Shown here piece by piece: positions 51,798 to 60,766 of a DNA stretch of 64,000 bases. Source of the stretch: Microbacterium oxydans (GTDB lineage: Bacteria; Actinomycetota; Actinomycetes; Actinomycetales; Microbacteriaceae); the NCBI RefSeq assembly GCF_000956525.1, contig NZ_JYIW01000020.1, forward strand, positions 62,001 through 126,000, written 5' to 3'. The first letter of the stretch is position 1. Each line of letters opens with the position of its first letter. A model generated the notes under the pieces. It was not told the origin of the DNA. It worked only from the letters and a program-made list of their open reading frames with translations, and did not search any database. The position numbers were made by a program, and so were the translations under genes.

Positions 51798-53060
51798 ATG
51801 AAGAAAGTCCGCGCAATCGCACTGATCGGCGCTGTCGCGCTCGTCGCGACCGGATGCTCGGCCGGAGGCGGCGGAGAGGCCTCCGCCGACGGCACCGGCC
51901 CGATCGACATCTGGCTCTCGAACAACGAGCAGGAGCTCGCCTGGGGCACCGCAGTGGTCGAGGCATGGAACGCCGACCATCCAGACCAGAAGGTCAACGC
52001 CCAGGAGATCCCGGCCGGCTCCTCCTCGGAAGAGGCCATCACCGCAGCGATCACGGCCGGCACCGCGCCCTGCCTCGTCTACAACGTCGCCCCCGCAGCC
52101 GTCTCCGGCTGGGTCAAGCAGGGCGGGCTCGTCGATCTGAGCACGATGGACGGCGGCAGCGACTACATCACCGAACGCAGCGGCGACGTCGAGAGCTATG
52201 CGACCGACGGCAGCTTCTACCAGCTGCCGTGGAAGTCGAACCCGGTCATGGTCATGTACAACAAGGCGCTGTTCCAGGCCGCGGGCATCGATCCGGAGAA
52301 CCCGCAGATGAACACCTACGACGCGTTCCTCGACGGGTCGAGGAAGATCGTCGAGTCGGGCGTGCAGAGCGCGATCTGGCCGGCACCGACCAGCGAGTTC
52401 TACCAGCCGTGGTTCGACTTCTACCCGCTCTACCTCGCGGAGACCGACGGCACGATGCTGGTGGAGGACGGCAAGACGACGGTCGACTCGGATGCCGGGC
52501 GCGAGGTCGCCGAGTTCTGGAAGACCTTCTACGACGAGAAGCTCTCGCCGAACGAGGCATCCACCGACGACGCCATGTCGGCAGGCACCACTGCGATGCA
52601 GCTCGCCGGGCCGTGGGCCATCCCCTCGTACGCCGACACGGTCGATGTCGGGTTCATGCCGGTGCCGACCAGCGATGGGCGCGAGAACCCCATCACCTTC
52701 GCCGACTCGAAGAGCGTCTCGATGTTCACCGCGTGCAAGAACCAGGGCACCGCCTGGGACTTCCTGCAGTTCTCGACGAGCGTCGACAACGACGGCGCGC
52801 TGCTCGAGGCCACGGGGCAGATGCCGATGCGCACCGACCTCACCGGCACGTACGCCGACTACTTCTCGGCGAACCCGAACTACGTGGCCTTCGCCGAGCA
52901 GGCTGAGGCGACCGCCGATGTGCCCAGCATCCCGAACTCGGTCGAGGCCTGGCAGGCCTTCCGCGACGAGTACTCCGCAGCGGTGATCTTCGACAAGGAG
53001 TCGATCGACGACTTCCTCAGCACCGCGACCTCGAAGATCGACGCGCTCGTCGCCGAGTGA
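51798..53060 (+). CDS. ABC sugar transporter substrate-binding lipoprotein
   Basis: A 420-residue family 1 solute-binding protein. The lipoprotein signal ends in LVATGCSAGG (Cys about 20). The mature part begins with IDIWLSNNEQELAWGTAVVE and contains YQLPWKSNPVMVMYNKALFQ, the usual periplasmic-binding fold core. An AAGGAGG site precedes the ATG. It captures the oligosaccharide for the permease pair downstream. Confidence 0.92.
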   Translation: MKKVRAIALIGAVALVATGCSAGGGGEASADGTGPIDIWLSNNEQELAWGTAVVEAWNADHPDQKVNAQEIPAGSSSEEAITAAITAGTAPCLVYNVAPAAVSGWVKQGGLVDLSTMDGGSDYITERSGDVESYATDGSFYQLPWKSNPVMVMYNKALFQAAGIDPENPQMNTYDAFLDGSRKIVESGVQSAIWPAPTSEFYQPWFDFYPLYLAETDGTMLVEDGKTTVDSDAGREVAEFWKTFYDEKLSPNEASTDDAMSAGTTAMQLAGPWAIPSYADTVDVGFMPVPTSDGRENPITFADSKSVSMFTACKNQGTAWDFLQFSTSVDNDGALLEATGQMPMRTDLTGTYADYFSANPNYVAFAEQAEATADVPSIPNSVEAWQAFRDEYSAAVIFDKESIDDFLSTATSKIDALVAE

Positions 53061-53064
53061 TCTG

Positions 53065-53961
53065 ATGACCGACACCCGACGGGTGCGCACCCGATGGCTG
53101 GGTGCGCAACCGATCGGCGGCCTCTTCGCGCTGCCGTACTTCGTCTTCGTCCTCGCGATCTTCGCGTTCCCGCTCGGGTTCGCGGTCTACATCGCGTTCC
53201 ACGACTATTTCTTCACCGCACCCAACGTCGAGGTCGATCGGCCGTTCGTCGGGTTCGACAACTTCGTCACGGTGCTGACCGACCCGCGCGTGCTCGGCTC
53301 GTTCCGCAACACGCTCGTGTTCCTCGTGATCAACGTGCCCCTCACCGCGGTGCTGTCGCTCGTGCTGGCGGCGGCCTTGAACACCGGCATCCGCTGGGTC
53401 GCCGCCTACCGCGTGGCGTTCTATGTGCCCTACCTGACTGCGAGCGTCTCGCTCGTCGGCGTGTGGATGCTGCTCTTCTCGGGCAATGGCCTGATCAACA
53501 CGATCCTCGGACCACTCGCCCCTGACCCCTCCTGGCTCGTGAACAGCGGACTCGCGATGCCGATGATCGCGCTCTACGTGACCTGGAAGCAGCTGGGCTT
53601 CTACATCCTGCTGTACCTGGCCGCACTCCAGAACGTGCCCAAGGAGCTCTACGAATCGGCGGAGACCGACGGCGCCGGCGCGTTCAAACGCTTCCTGCAC
53701 GTCACGATCCCGGGCGTCCGCAGCGCCACGACGCTCGTGCTGATCCTGTCGATCATCACCGGAGCGAACCTCTTCACCGAGCCGTACCTGCTCACGAACG
53801 GCGGTGGCCCTGACGGTGCCTCCTCCACACCGGTGCTGCTCATCTACCAGCTGGGCATCCAGCAGCAGAACCCCGACACGGCTGCGGCGATCGGCATGAT
53901 CCTCGTGGTCCTGGTCGGGATGCTGTCGCTGGCGGCCAACCGAGCGACACGGGAGCGATGA
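53065..53961 (+). CDS. ABC sugar permease, MalF type
   Basis: A 298-residue permease with six membrane helices. The EAA loop, NVPKELYESAETDGAGAFKR, then IPGVRSATTLVLILSI, marks the interaction site for the ATPase. It lies four bases after the binding protein and its stop overlaps the next permease (ATGATGA). No ATPase gene is in this operon, so a shared MsiK-like ATPase elsewhere is expected, as in other actinobacteria. Confidence 0.92.
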   Translation: MTDTRRVRTRWLGAQPIGGLFALPYFVFVLAIFAFPLGFAVYIAFHDYFFTAPNVEVDRPFVGFDNFVTVLTDPRVLGSFRNTLVFLVINVPLTAVLSLVLAAALNTGIRWVAAYRVAFYVPYLTASVSLVGVWMLLFSGNGLINTILGPLAPDPSWLVNSGLAMPMIALYVTWKQLGFYILLYLAALQNVPKELYESAETDGAGAFKRFLHVTIPGVRSATTLVLILSIITGANLFTEPYLLTNGGGPDGASSTPVLLIYQLGIQQQNPDTAAAIGMILVVLVGMLSLAANRATRER

Positions 53962-54800
53962 TGAAACGCACCAGCAGAGCCCCGCGCATCCTGAGCATCA
54001 TCCTGCTCACGGTCGCGGCGATCGGATTCGCCTTCCCGTTCTACTTCATGATCGTCGGCGCCTTCCAGGCGAGCCCGACCAACTCCCCGGACGAGCTGTT
54101 CCCGACGAGCGGGTGGACGGTCGACAACTTCATCGCGATCGACTCGCGCATCGACCTGGTCGGCTCGCTGCTGAACTCGTTGATCTTCACGGCCGGCGTG
54201 CTGCTCGGCACGATCGTGTTCGGCCTGCTGGCCGGCTATGCGATCGCACGGCTCGACTTCCGCGGCCGCGGCGTGATCTGGGTGCTGATGCTGCTCGTGC
54301 AGATGGTGCCGTTCCAGCTGCTGATGATCCCGCTGTACGTGCAGATCACCCGCAACTACGGTCTCGGCGACTCGTACCTCGGAATGATCCTGCCGTTCCT
54401 CATCAACACCACAGCCGTGTTCATCTTCGTGCAGTTCTTCAAGGCGCTGCCGGTGGAGATCTTCGAGGCAGCCCGCATCGATGGCGCCGGCGAGATCCGC
54501 CTGCTCACCTCGGTCGCGATCCCGTTGATCCGTCCGGTGCTGGTGACGGTGGTGCTGGTGACGTTCATCGGGCCGTGGAACGAGTTCCTGTGGCCCTTCC
54601 TGATCACGAAGGATGCCTCGCTGCAGCCGCTCGCCGTGTCGCTGGCGAACTACATCTCCAACGTGGCGCAGTCCACGGCCAACCCGAACGGTGCGATCCT
54701 CGCCGGCGCCACGGCGCTCGCGTTCCCGGTCGTCATCCTGTTCGTCGTCTTCCAGCGCTTCTTCAAGGCCACCGACCTCGGCGCAGCCGTCAAGGGCTGA
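53958..54800 (+). CDS. ABC sugar permease, MalG type
   Basis: A 280-residue permease, the MalG partner, with six helices. The EAA loop is ALPVEIFEAARIDGAGEIRL, then PLIRPVLVTVVLVTFIGPWN. It completes the importer. ATG at 53958 or 53961 could be the start. The GH130 gene follows after 29 bases. Confidence 0.92.
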   Translation: MMKRTSRAPRILSIILLTVAAIGFAFPFYFMIVGAFQASPTNSPDELFPTSGWTVDNFIAIDSRIDLVGSLLNSLIFTAGVLLGTIVFGLLAGYAIARLDFRGRGVIWVLMLLVQMVPFQLLMIPLYVQITRNYGLGDSYLGMILPFLINTTAVFIFVQFFKALPVEIFEAARIDGAGEIRLLTSVAIPLIRPVLVTVVLVTFIGPWNEFLWPFLITKDASLQPLAVSLANYISNVAQSTANPNGAILAGATALAFPVVILFVVFQRFFKATDLGAAVKG

Positions 54801-54829
54801 TCGCACCCGTCTCACCAGAAAGGGCATCC

Positions 54830-55828
54830 ATGTTCACCGGAGCATCCTTCCCGCTCGGACCGTTCACCCCGTACGAGGGAAACCCCATCCTGCGTCCTCG
54901 CGGCGCCAGCTGGGAGTCAGCCAACCTCTACAACCCGGCGGCCATCGTCGACGGCGACGAGGTCGTGCTGCTCTACCGGGCGCACGCCGACGACATCATC
55001 TCCCACATCGGGCTCGCCCGATCGAAGGACGGCGTGACCTTCACCCGCGAGGACGCGCCGATCCTCTCGCCGTCCGAGGACTACGAGACCTACGGCTGCG
55101 AAGACCCCCGCATCGCGTTGATCGACGGCACCTACTACCTCACCTACACGGGCTGGGATCGCCGCAGCGCGCAGCTGTGCCTCGCGACCTCGACCGACCT
55201 GCGCACCTGGACCAAGCACGGGCCGCTGTTCGACGACTTCGACACCTTCAAGACCATGGACCCTCGCGGGTTCAACTGGTCGAAGGCCGGCGTCATCGTG
55301 CCGCAGCGGATGCACGGGAAGTGGTGGATGTACTTCGGTGAGGGCGCCATCTACTGGGCCACCAGCGACGACCTGATCCACTGGACGCCGGGCACGCCCG
55401 ACACCGAGCCGATGTACTCGCCGACGCCAGGCACCTGGGATGAGGCGCTCGTCGAGATCGGCACCTCGCCGGTCGTGACCGACAACGGGCTGCTGCTCTT
55501 CCTGACCAACGGAGCGACCAGGATCGTGCACGACGACGGCACGGTCGATGTCGACTACCGCTGCGGCCAGATCGCGATCGACCCGGACGAGCCGACGAAG
55601 GTCATCGCCCGCCTGCAGGAACCGTGGCTGCGTCCGCAGACGTTCGAGGACATGCACGGCCTCGTCTCGAACGTCACCTTCGTGGAGGGGCTCGTGAAGT
55701 TCCACGGCACGTGGTTCGCGTACTACGGGCAGTCCGACACCACGCTGGCGGTCGCGATCCACGATCCGGCCGAGCCATGGGGCCGTGCGTTGCGCACGAC
55801 CGATTCCCTCGCGGATGCCGGGGAGTGA
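54830..55828 (+). CDS. GH130-type glycosidase/phosphorylase
   Basis: A 332-residue five-bladed propeller enzyme. PFTPYEGNPILRPRGASWES at the start, LYRAHADDIISHIGLARSKD and CEDPRIALIDGTYYLTYTGW (EDPR) are family 130 signatures. GH130 enzymes are beta-mannoside phosphorylases or hydrolases. It is cytoplasmic (no signal peptide) and would act on the imported oligosaccharide. A specific activity cannot be read from the sequence; a GH43-like enzyme is an alternative. Confidence 0.8.
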   Translation: MFTGASFPLGPFTPYEGNPILRPRGASWESANLYNPAAIVDGDEVVLLYRAHADDIISHIGLARSKDGVTFTREDAPILSPSEDYETYGCEDPRIALIDGTYYLTYTGWDRRSAQLCLATSTDLRTWTKHGPLFDDFDTFKTMDPRGFNWSKAGVIVPQRMHGKWWMYFGEGAIYWATSDDLIHWTPGTPDTEPMYSPTPGTWDEALVEIGTSPVVTDNGLLLFLTNGATRIVHDDGTVDVDYRCGQIAIDPDEPTKVIARLQEPWLRPQTFEDMHGLVSNVTFVEGLVKFHGTWFAYYGQSDTTLAVAIHDPAEPWGRALRTTDSLADAGE

Positions 55829-55832
55829 CGCC

Positions 55833-57860
55833 ATGGACACCTCACGGCGCACCTTCCTGACGCTCGCGGCGACGGCATCCGCCATCGCGCTGCTCCCGGT
55901 GGAGGCCGCGGTCGGCGCGACCACAGCCCAGGGCACGGCTGGATCACTCCCCCTCGAGGCCGATCGCCGGCGGCGACTGACGAACCTCGCACACCTGCGG
56001 TTCCTGTTGGCTGAGGTCCCGGTCGCAGCCGCCGACACGCACACGACCTTCGGCATCGACGCGAAGCCGACCGTGCTCGCACCGTGGACCTACGCCGACA
56101 CCGACGGCGCAGGCGGCTACCGCCCGGTCGGCGGCGGCACCCGCGATGCCGTCACGGGGTATTGGACGCAGGGCGCGTACAACGCCGACGACATCGCGAG
56201 GGCAGCGATCGTGTTCCTGCGCGAGTGGAAGGCGACCGGCGACGCGCAGACCCGCGACGAGGCACGCGAGGTGCTGCGCTCGCTCGCATTCCTGCAGACG
56301 ACGTCCGGTCCGAATGCCGGCCGCGTCGTGCTGTGGCAGCAGGAGGACGGCACACTGAACCCGAGCGCGATCCCGGTCGAGCTGCCCGATCCTTCGGATT
56401 CTGCCGAGTCGTATTGGCTCGCCCGGTCGGTCTGGGCCTTCGGCGAGGGCTACGCCGCGTTCCGTCAGGAGGATGCCGAGTTCGCGGCGTTCCTGCTCGC
56501 ACGGCTGCACCTGTGCCTCGATGCCCTCGGCCGCGAATCGCTGTCGCGCGCCGGGCAGTGGGTGCGGAGCGACGGCTGCAGGCTGCCGGCCTGGCTCATC
56601 GCCGGTGGAGCGGATGCCACAGCCGAAGCCATGCTCGGGCTCGCCGCCGCGACCGAAGCCGGCGACGCCCGCAGTCGGAGCGCGCTGCAGACCTACGGCG
56701 AGGGTGTCGCGGCGATGGCGACCGACCCGTCGAAGGGCTGGCCGTTCGGGGCCGTGCTGCCGTGGACCGGCTCGCTCGGCTTCTGGCATGCCTGGGGGGC
56801 CGCCGCACCCGAAGCATTGGCGCGGGGCGGCGCGGTGCTCCGTCGGCGCGACTGGACGGCCGCTGCCATGGCGGACGCCGGACGCTTCACGCCGCAGGTG
56901 CTCGCCTCGGGTGGACCGCACAACGCCTGGGCGCCGATCCCGGCCGAGGCGCAGATCGCGTACGGCGCGCACGGGCGCGTCGCCGGCGCGGTCGCGGCGG
57001 GCGGCGAGGGCCACCGCGTGCTCGCAGGCCTCGCCGCCGGCTGGTTCTTCGGCGCGAACACTGCCGGGATTCCGGTGTACGACCCGGCCACCGGTGTGAC
57101 CTTCGACGGCGTCGAGACCGACGGACGCGTGAACCGGAACTCGGGTGCGGAGTCGACGATCCACGGCCTGCTCGCGATGCAGCTGCTGGACGCGAACCGC
57201 GACATCGCCGAGCTCGCGACCTCGATCACCGGACTCACCTCGTTCTCCGGACTGCGCGTGCTCGAAGCCGAGGCGGCACGGCGTTCACCGGGGGCCGTCG
57301 TCGAGACGCCGTCGAACGGCGCCTGGATCGGCGAGGGCAACCTCTCCGGCGGGTCGTACGTGCGGCTCGCCCGCGGCGAGTGGGTCGAGTTCGACGTGAC
57401 GGAGGCCGGCGGCATCCTGCACGGTCTCGTCTGGCGGCAGGCGGCGGATGCCGGTGACGCGGTGTGGGAGGTCTTCAGGGGGCGACGGAAGGTGTGGAGC
57501 ACGAAGACACCGGCCGGCGGTGCGGGTGACCGCGGCCTGACCGAGGCGGACGGGATGCTGGTGCCGCAGCTGCTCGGCGGCGACCTGCCGGCCGAGGCCG
57601 TCACCGTGCGCTGCACGAGCCGCGGCGATGTGCGCCTCGACGCGCTGGTCATCCAGCCGCGGATCGTGAACGCCGTGTACTCGACGACCAGGGGTGCGGC
57701 GGTGCTGTATGCCAACGGTGCCCGCGGGGACGAGCGGGTCGCGGCGCTCGCGCCGGGGTCGGGTCGGTCCTACGACGCGGACGGATCGCACCGCGGCCAG
57801 GCCGTGCAGGGCGGGAAGGTGCGCGTGCGCGGAGGCGGGTTCACGATCACCCGGGGCTGA
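55833..57860 (+). CDS. Tat-secreted sugar-active protein
   Basis: A 675-residue protein exported by Tat: the signal is SRRTFLTLAATASAIALLPV (RR at 5-6). A (alpha/alpha)-barrel-like helical region covers about 60-470 (many Trp/Tyr-rich helices such as YWLARSVWAFGEGYAAFRQE). A beta-sandwich follows from about 488 (LRVLEAEAARRSPGA, then GGSYVRLARGEWVEFDV), like CBM6/35-type carbohydrate-binding modules. It is likely a cell-wall or extracellular glycosidase feeding the importer upstream. The family number is uncertain. Confidence 0.75.
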   Translation: MDTSRRTFLTLAATASAIALLPVEAAVGATTAQGTAGSLPLEADRRRRLTNLAHLRFLLAEVPVAAADTHTTFGIDAKPTVLAPWTYADTDGAGGYRPVGGGTRDAVTGYWTQGAYNADDIARAAIVFLREWKATGDAQTRDEAREVLRSLAFLQTTSGPNAGRVVLWQQEDGTLNPSAIPVELPDPSDSAESYWLARSVWAFGEGYAAFRQEDAEFAAFLLARLHLCLDALGRESLSRAGQWVRSDGCRLPAWLIAGGADATAEAMLGLAAATEAGDARSRSALQTYGEGVAAMATDPSKGWPFGAVLPWTGSLGFWHAWGAAAPEALARGGAVLRRRDWTAAAMADAGRFTPQVLASGGPHNAWAPIPAEAQIAYGAHGRVAGAVAAGGEGHRVLAGLAAGWFFGANTAGIPVYDPATGVTFDGVETDGRVNRNSGAESTIHGLLAMQLLDANRDIAELATSITGLTSFSGLRVLEAEAARRSPGAVVETPSNGAWIGEGNLSGGSYVRLARGEWVEFDVTEAGGILHGLVWRQAADAGDAVWEVFRGRRKVWSTKTPAGGAGDRGLTEADGMLVPQLLGGDLPAEAVTVRCTSRGDVRLDALVIQPRIVNAVYSTTRGAAVLYANGARGDERVAALAPGSGRSYDADGSHRGQAVQGGKVRVRGGGFTITRG

Positions 57861-57878
57861 GGCGGGCAGGCGTGTTGT

Positions 57879-57895
57879 TTTGAGTTATTCAAAAT
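57879..57895. promoter_or_regulatory. Fur-type box 1
   Basis: TTTTGA-GTTAT-TCAAAA, a perfect 6-base-arm palindrome, lies upstream of the two small genes at 57976-58616. It closely resembles the box at 58612-58626 in front of the Fur-family gene. Confidence 0.75.
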
Positions 57896-57916
57896 AAATC
57901 GGTACGGTGGGGACTC

Positions 57917-57947
57917 GGCTTGTTTATAGTCATTCAAAACAAGCCGG
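57917..57947. promoter_or_regulatory. Palindrome and Fur-type box 2
   Basis: CGGCTTGTTT (57917-57926) and AAACAAGCCG (57938-57947) are perfect 10-base arms. Between and within them TTTATAGTCATTCAAAA resembles box 1. The site lies 30 bases upstream of the start at 57976 and is probably an operator of that gene. Confidence 0.7.
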
Positions 57948-57975
57948 TCCACTCCGACGAGACGAGACAACACAG

Positions 57976-58260
57976 ATGAAGAAGCTTCTCGGCGCCCTCC
58001 GGCGCCCCGTGAGCCCCGACCTCATGCAGCACTCCATCGGCCGAGGCGCCCAGGAGGACATCATCCGAGCGGCGCTGGCGCGGATCGACGGCGCACCTGC
58101 TCCTGACCGCGGTTCGATGCAGGCCGCGATGAGCAACGAGACCCAGGTCAGACTGGCCCACGACGTCATCCGGGAACACCTGGATGCACGCGGGCTCTCG
58201 ACCACCGCAGACTGGGCGCGGGCACGCGTCGCGGCCGACACCGACGGGCAGCACGCATGA
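57976..58260 (+). CDS. Small helical protein under Fur-type control
   Basis: A 94-residue helical protein: MKKLLGALRRPVSPDLMQHS, then REHLDARGLSTTADWARARV. No family is recognised. The first gene after boxes 1 and 2, it overlaps the next gene by four bases (ATGA). Peroxide- or metal-responsive expression is implied by the operators; the function is unknown. Confidence 0.65.
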   Translation: MKKLLGALRRPVSPDLMQHSIGRGAQEDIIRAALARIDGAPAPDRGSMQAAMSNETQVRLAHDVIREHLDARGLSTTADWARARVAADTDGQHA

Positions 58261-58616
58261 CGCGCGAACCGACTGCGCGACCCGCCGCCCCGGAGCATGA
58301 ATCGCGCTCGGTACAGAGAGTCAGGTCGACCGACATGCGCACAGCGATGCCTGGGCGCACGCCCGATGGCGCGTATGTCGCGCGGGTCTTCTCGCCAGGC
58401 CTGGGGAACCCGGCATTCTTCGTCGGAGTGCGGCACCACGGCGGCGCTCCGGACGAACTCGCCATGGAGTACACCATCGGCACCGAGGCCCATCAGCGCA
58501 GGTGGCGCCTGCGAACACGGCGCACTGCGTCGGAGATCTTCGACTACGAGCTCGTCGAAGACAGCTCCTCCGCCGGTTACGTATCGGGACGCCCCCGAGT
58601 TCCCGAATTCATTTGA
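58257..58616 (+). CDS. Small hypothetical protein, 119 aa
   Basis: A 119-residue protein with a basic N-terminus and beta-rich middle (DGAYVARVFSPGLGNPAFFV, then ELAMEYTIGTEAHQRRWRLR). It is coupled to the gene before it. The stop TGA (58614-58616) lies within the Fur-type box of the next gene, so the operator and gene end overlap. The function is unknown. Confidence 0.6.
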   Translation: MTREPTARPAAPEHESRSVQRVRSTDMRTAMPGRTPDGAYVARVFSPGLGNPAFFVGVRHHGGAPDELAMEYTIGTEAHQRRWRLRTRRTASEIFDYELVEDSSSAGYVSGRPRVPEFI

Positions 58617-58626
58617 GTTACTCAAA
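58612..58626. promoter_or_regulatory. Fur-type box 3, upstream of the fur gene
   Basis: TTTGAG-TTA-CTCAAA, perfect 6-base arms, lies 21 bases before the Fur-family ATG. It is the likely site of autorepression. Confidence 0.8.
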
Positions 58627-58647
58627 ACAACGTGTAGGGTCGAAGCC

Positions 58648-59070
58648 ATGGAGACAGCACTCGACATGACGCTTCGGCAGGCGGGCCTTCGGGCGACCGC
58701 AGGCCGTGTCGCCGTGCTCGACGCGCTCGACTCCATGGCCCACACCGATGCCGAGCGGGTCTTCCGCGAGGTGTCGGCTGTGCTTCCGACCACGTCGATC
58801 CAGTCGGTGCACAACATCCTCGCGGACCTGACGACGGCGGGCCTCATCCGCCGGATCGAACCGGCAGGTTCCGCAGCCCTCTATGAGCGGCGCACCGGCG
58901 ACAACCACCACCACGTCGTCTGCACCTCCTGCGGTGCGGTCGGCGATGTGGACTGCGTCACCGGCGAGGCGCCGTGCCTCACTCCGTCCGACGCGGGCGG
59001 ATTCACCGTCCAGACAGCCGAAGTCACCTTCTGGGGCCTGTGCCCCAGTTGCCAGAACGCCGCGCTCTAG
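58648..59070 (+). CDS. Fur-family peroxide/metal regulator
   Basis: A 140-residue Fur protein. The winged helix includes [20 protein letters not shown] and [20 protein letters not shown]. The metal site includes [19 protein letters not shown], and a second Cys pair near the end ([10 protein letters not shown]) gives the structural zinc. It lies 70 bases upstream of a catalase gene on the same strand, the arrangement of CatR/FurA/PerR-type peroxide regulators in actinobacteria. The palindrome at 58612-58626 marks autoregulation. Confidence 0.92.
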   Translation: METALDMTLRQAGLRATAGRVAVLDALDSMAHTDAERVFREVSAVLPTTSIQSVHNILADLTTAGLIRRIEPAGSAALYERRTGDNHHHVVCTSCGAVGDVDCVTGEAPCLTPSDAGGFTVQTAEVTFWGLCPSCQNAAL

Positions 59071-59140
59071 TCGACGCCGCACCCCGTCTCGCCGTGAGAC
59101 AGGGCTGTTCGCCGACCCTGCGCGCAGAAGGAGAACCATC

Positions 59141-60604
59141 ATGACCAAACCTGCCACGACAACCCAGACCGGCACGCCGGCACCGAGCGACGCCCACTCG
59201 CTCACGGTCGGCGCCGACGGCCCCACCGTCCTGCACGATCGCTATCTCGTCGAGAAGCTCGCCTCGTTCAACCGCGAGCGCGTGCCGGAGCGCAACCCGC
59301 ACGCCAAGGGCGGCGGAGCGTTCGGCGAGTTCGTCGTCACGGAAGACGTCTCGGCGTACACGCGTGCTGCGGTGTTCCAGCCCGGCGCGACGAGCGAGAC
59401 GCTGATCCGCTTCTCGTCGGTCGCCGGTGAGCAGGGCTCTCCCGACACCTGGCGCGATGTGCGCGGATTCTCGCTGCGCTTCTACACGAGCGAGGGCAAC
59501 CTCGACATCGTCGGCAACAACACCCCGACCTTCTTCCTGCGCGACGCCATGAAGTTCCCCGACTTCATCCACTCGCAGAAGCGCCTCGGCGACTCCGGCC
59601 TGCGCGACGCCGACATGCAGTGGGACTTCTGGACGCTCTCGCCCGAGACCGCCCACCAGGTCACCTACCTCATGGGCGACCGCGGCCTGCCTCGCAGCTG
59701 GCGGCACATGAACGGCTACGGCTCGCACACCTACCAGTGGGTCAACGCGGCCGGCGAGCGCTTCTGGGTGCAGTACCACTTCCTCTCCCAGCAGGGCGTC
59801 GAGGCGATGAGCGCGGCCGAGGCCGAGCAGCTGGCCGGATCCGATGCCGACCACTACCGCCGCGACCTGTTCGACGCGATCGCCCGCGGTGACCACCCCG
59901 CATGGGACGTGTACGTGCAGATCATGCCGTACGAGGAGGCGAAGGACTACCGCTTCAACCCGTTCGACCTCACGAAGACCTGGTCGAAGAAGGACTACCC
60001 ACGCATAAAGGTCGGCACGTTCACGCTGAACCGCAACCCGCAGAACTTCTTCGCCGAGATCGAGCAGGCGGCGTTCTCGCCAGGGAACCAGGTGCCCGGC
60101 ACCGGCATCTCGCCGGACAAGATGCTGATGGCGCGGGTCTTCTCGTACTCCGACGCACAGCGGTACCGCATCGGCGCGAACTACAACCAGCTGCCGGTCA
60201 ACCAGCCGCATGGGGCCGAGGTGCGCAACTACATGCACGAAGGCCAGATGCGGTACCAGTCCAACCCGGCCGAGCACCGCACCTACACGCCGAACTCCTA
60301 CGGCGCTGCCGGTGGGCCGGAGGCCGATCCGCAGGCCGGCATCGAGGCGAGCTGGGAGTCCGACGGCGAGCTGATGCGTTCGGCGGCGACCCTGCACCTC
60401 GACGACGACGACTTCGGCCAGGCCGGAACGCTCTACCGCACGGTCTTCGACGACGAGCAGCGCGCCCGATTCCTCGAGACGCTGACCGGCCAGGGCCGCG
60501 GGATCACCGTCGACGTCATCCGCGAGAACTTCTTCCAGTACTGGACGAACGTGGATGCCGCGCTCGGTGAAGCCCTGCGCCGGACGGTGCCGGCCGCCGT
60601 CTGA
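59141..60604 (+). CDS. katA: Monofunctional catalase
   Basis: A 487-residue clade 3 catalase. Catalytic His54 is in [15 protein letters not shown], Asn127 in [20 protein letters not shown], and the haem-ligand Tyr in [15 protein letters not shown]. It degrades hydrogen peroxide. Its place right after the Fur-family gene, with an AGAAGGAGA site, shows peroxide-induced expression is likely. A strong hairpin terminator follows. Confidence 0.96.
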   Translation: MTKPATTTQTGTPAPSDAHSLTVGADGPTVLHDRYLVEKLASFNRERVPERNPHAKGGGAFGEFVVTEDVSAYTRAAVFQPGATSETLIRFSSVAGEQGSPDTWRDVRGFSLRFYTSEGNLDIVGNNTPTFFLRDAMKFPDFIHSQKRLGDSGLRDADMQWDFWTLSPETAHQVTYLMGDRGLPRSWRHMNGYGSHTYQWVNAAGERFWVQYHFLSQQGVEAMSAAEAEQLAGSDADHYRRDLFDAIARGDHPAWDVYVQIMPYEEAKDYRFNPFDLTKTWSKKDYPRIKVGTFTLNRNPQNFFAEIEQAAFSPGNQVPGTGISPDKMLMARVFSYSDAQRYRIGANYNQLPVNQPHGAEVRNYMHEGQMRYQSNPAEHRTYTPNSYGAAGGPEADPQAGIEASWESDGELMRSAATLHLDDDDFGQAGTLYRTVFDDEQRARFLETLTGQGRGITVDVIRENFFQYWTNVDAALGEALRRTVPAAV

Positions 60605-60621
60605 CACGACAGACACACACG

Positions 60622-60653
60622 GAAGAGCGGATGCCGATCGGCATCCGCTCTTC
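60622..60653 (+). terminator. Terminator after katA
   Basis: GAAGAGCGGATGCC (60622-60635) and GGCATCCGCTCTTC (60640-60653) are perfect 14-base arms with a 4-base loop, 18 bases after the katA stop. There is a short TTC tail rather than a long T-run, typical of high-GC actinobacteria. Confidence 0.85.
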
Positions 60654-60674
60654 TGCGTCCCGGGACCCGTCTCG

Positions 60675-60741
60675 GGAGGAGTTTTCGCTCTCGGGAGCAA
60701 CCTGGGGCAGAAAGCATCCTCCCGACGAAGAGAACTCCTCC
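60675..60741. repeat. Long imperfect inverted repeat
   Basis: GGAGGAGTTTTCGCTCTCGG with GAG (60675-60697) pairs with 60719-60741 at 18 of 23 positions. It follows the katA terminator and precedes the alpha/beta hydrolase. It may be a further palindromic element or a regulatory leader. Confidence 0.6.
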
Positions 60742-60766
60742 GCAAAGAGAGGGCCAGAATGGATGC

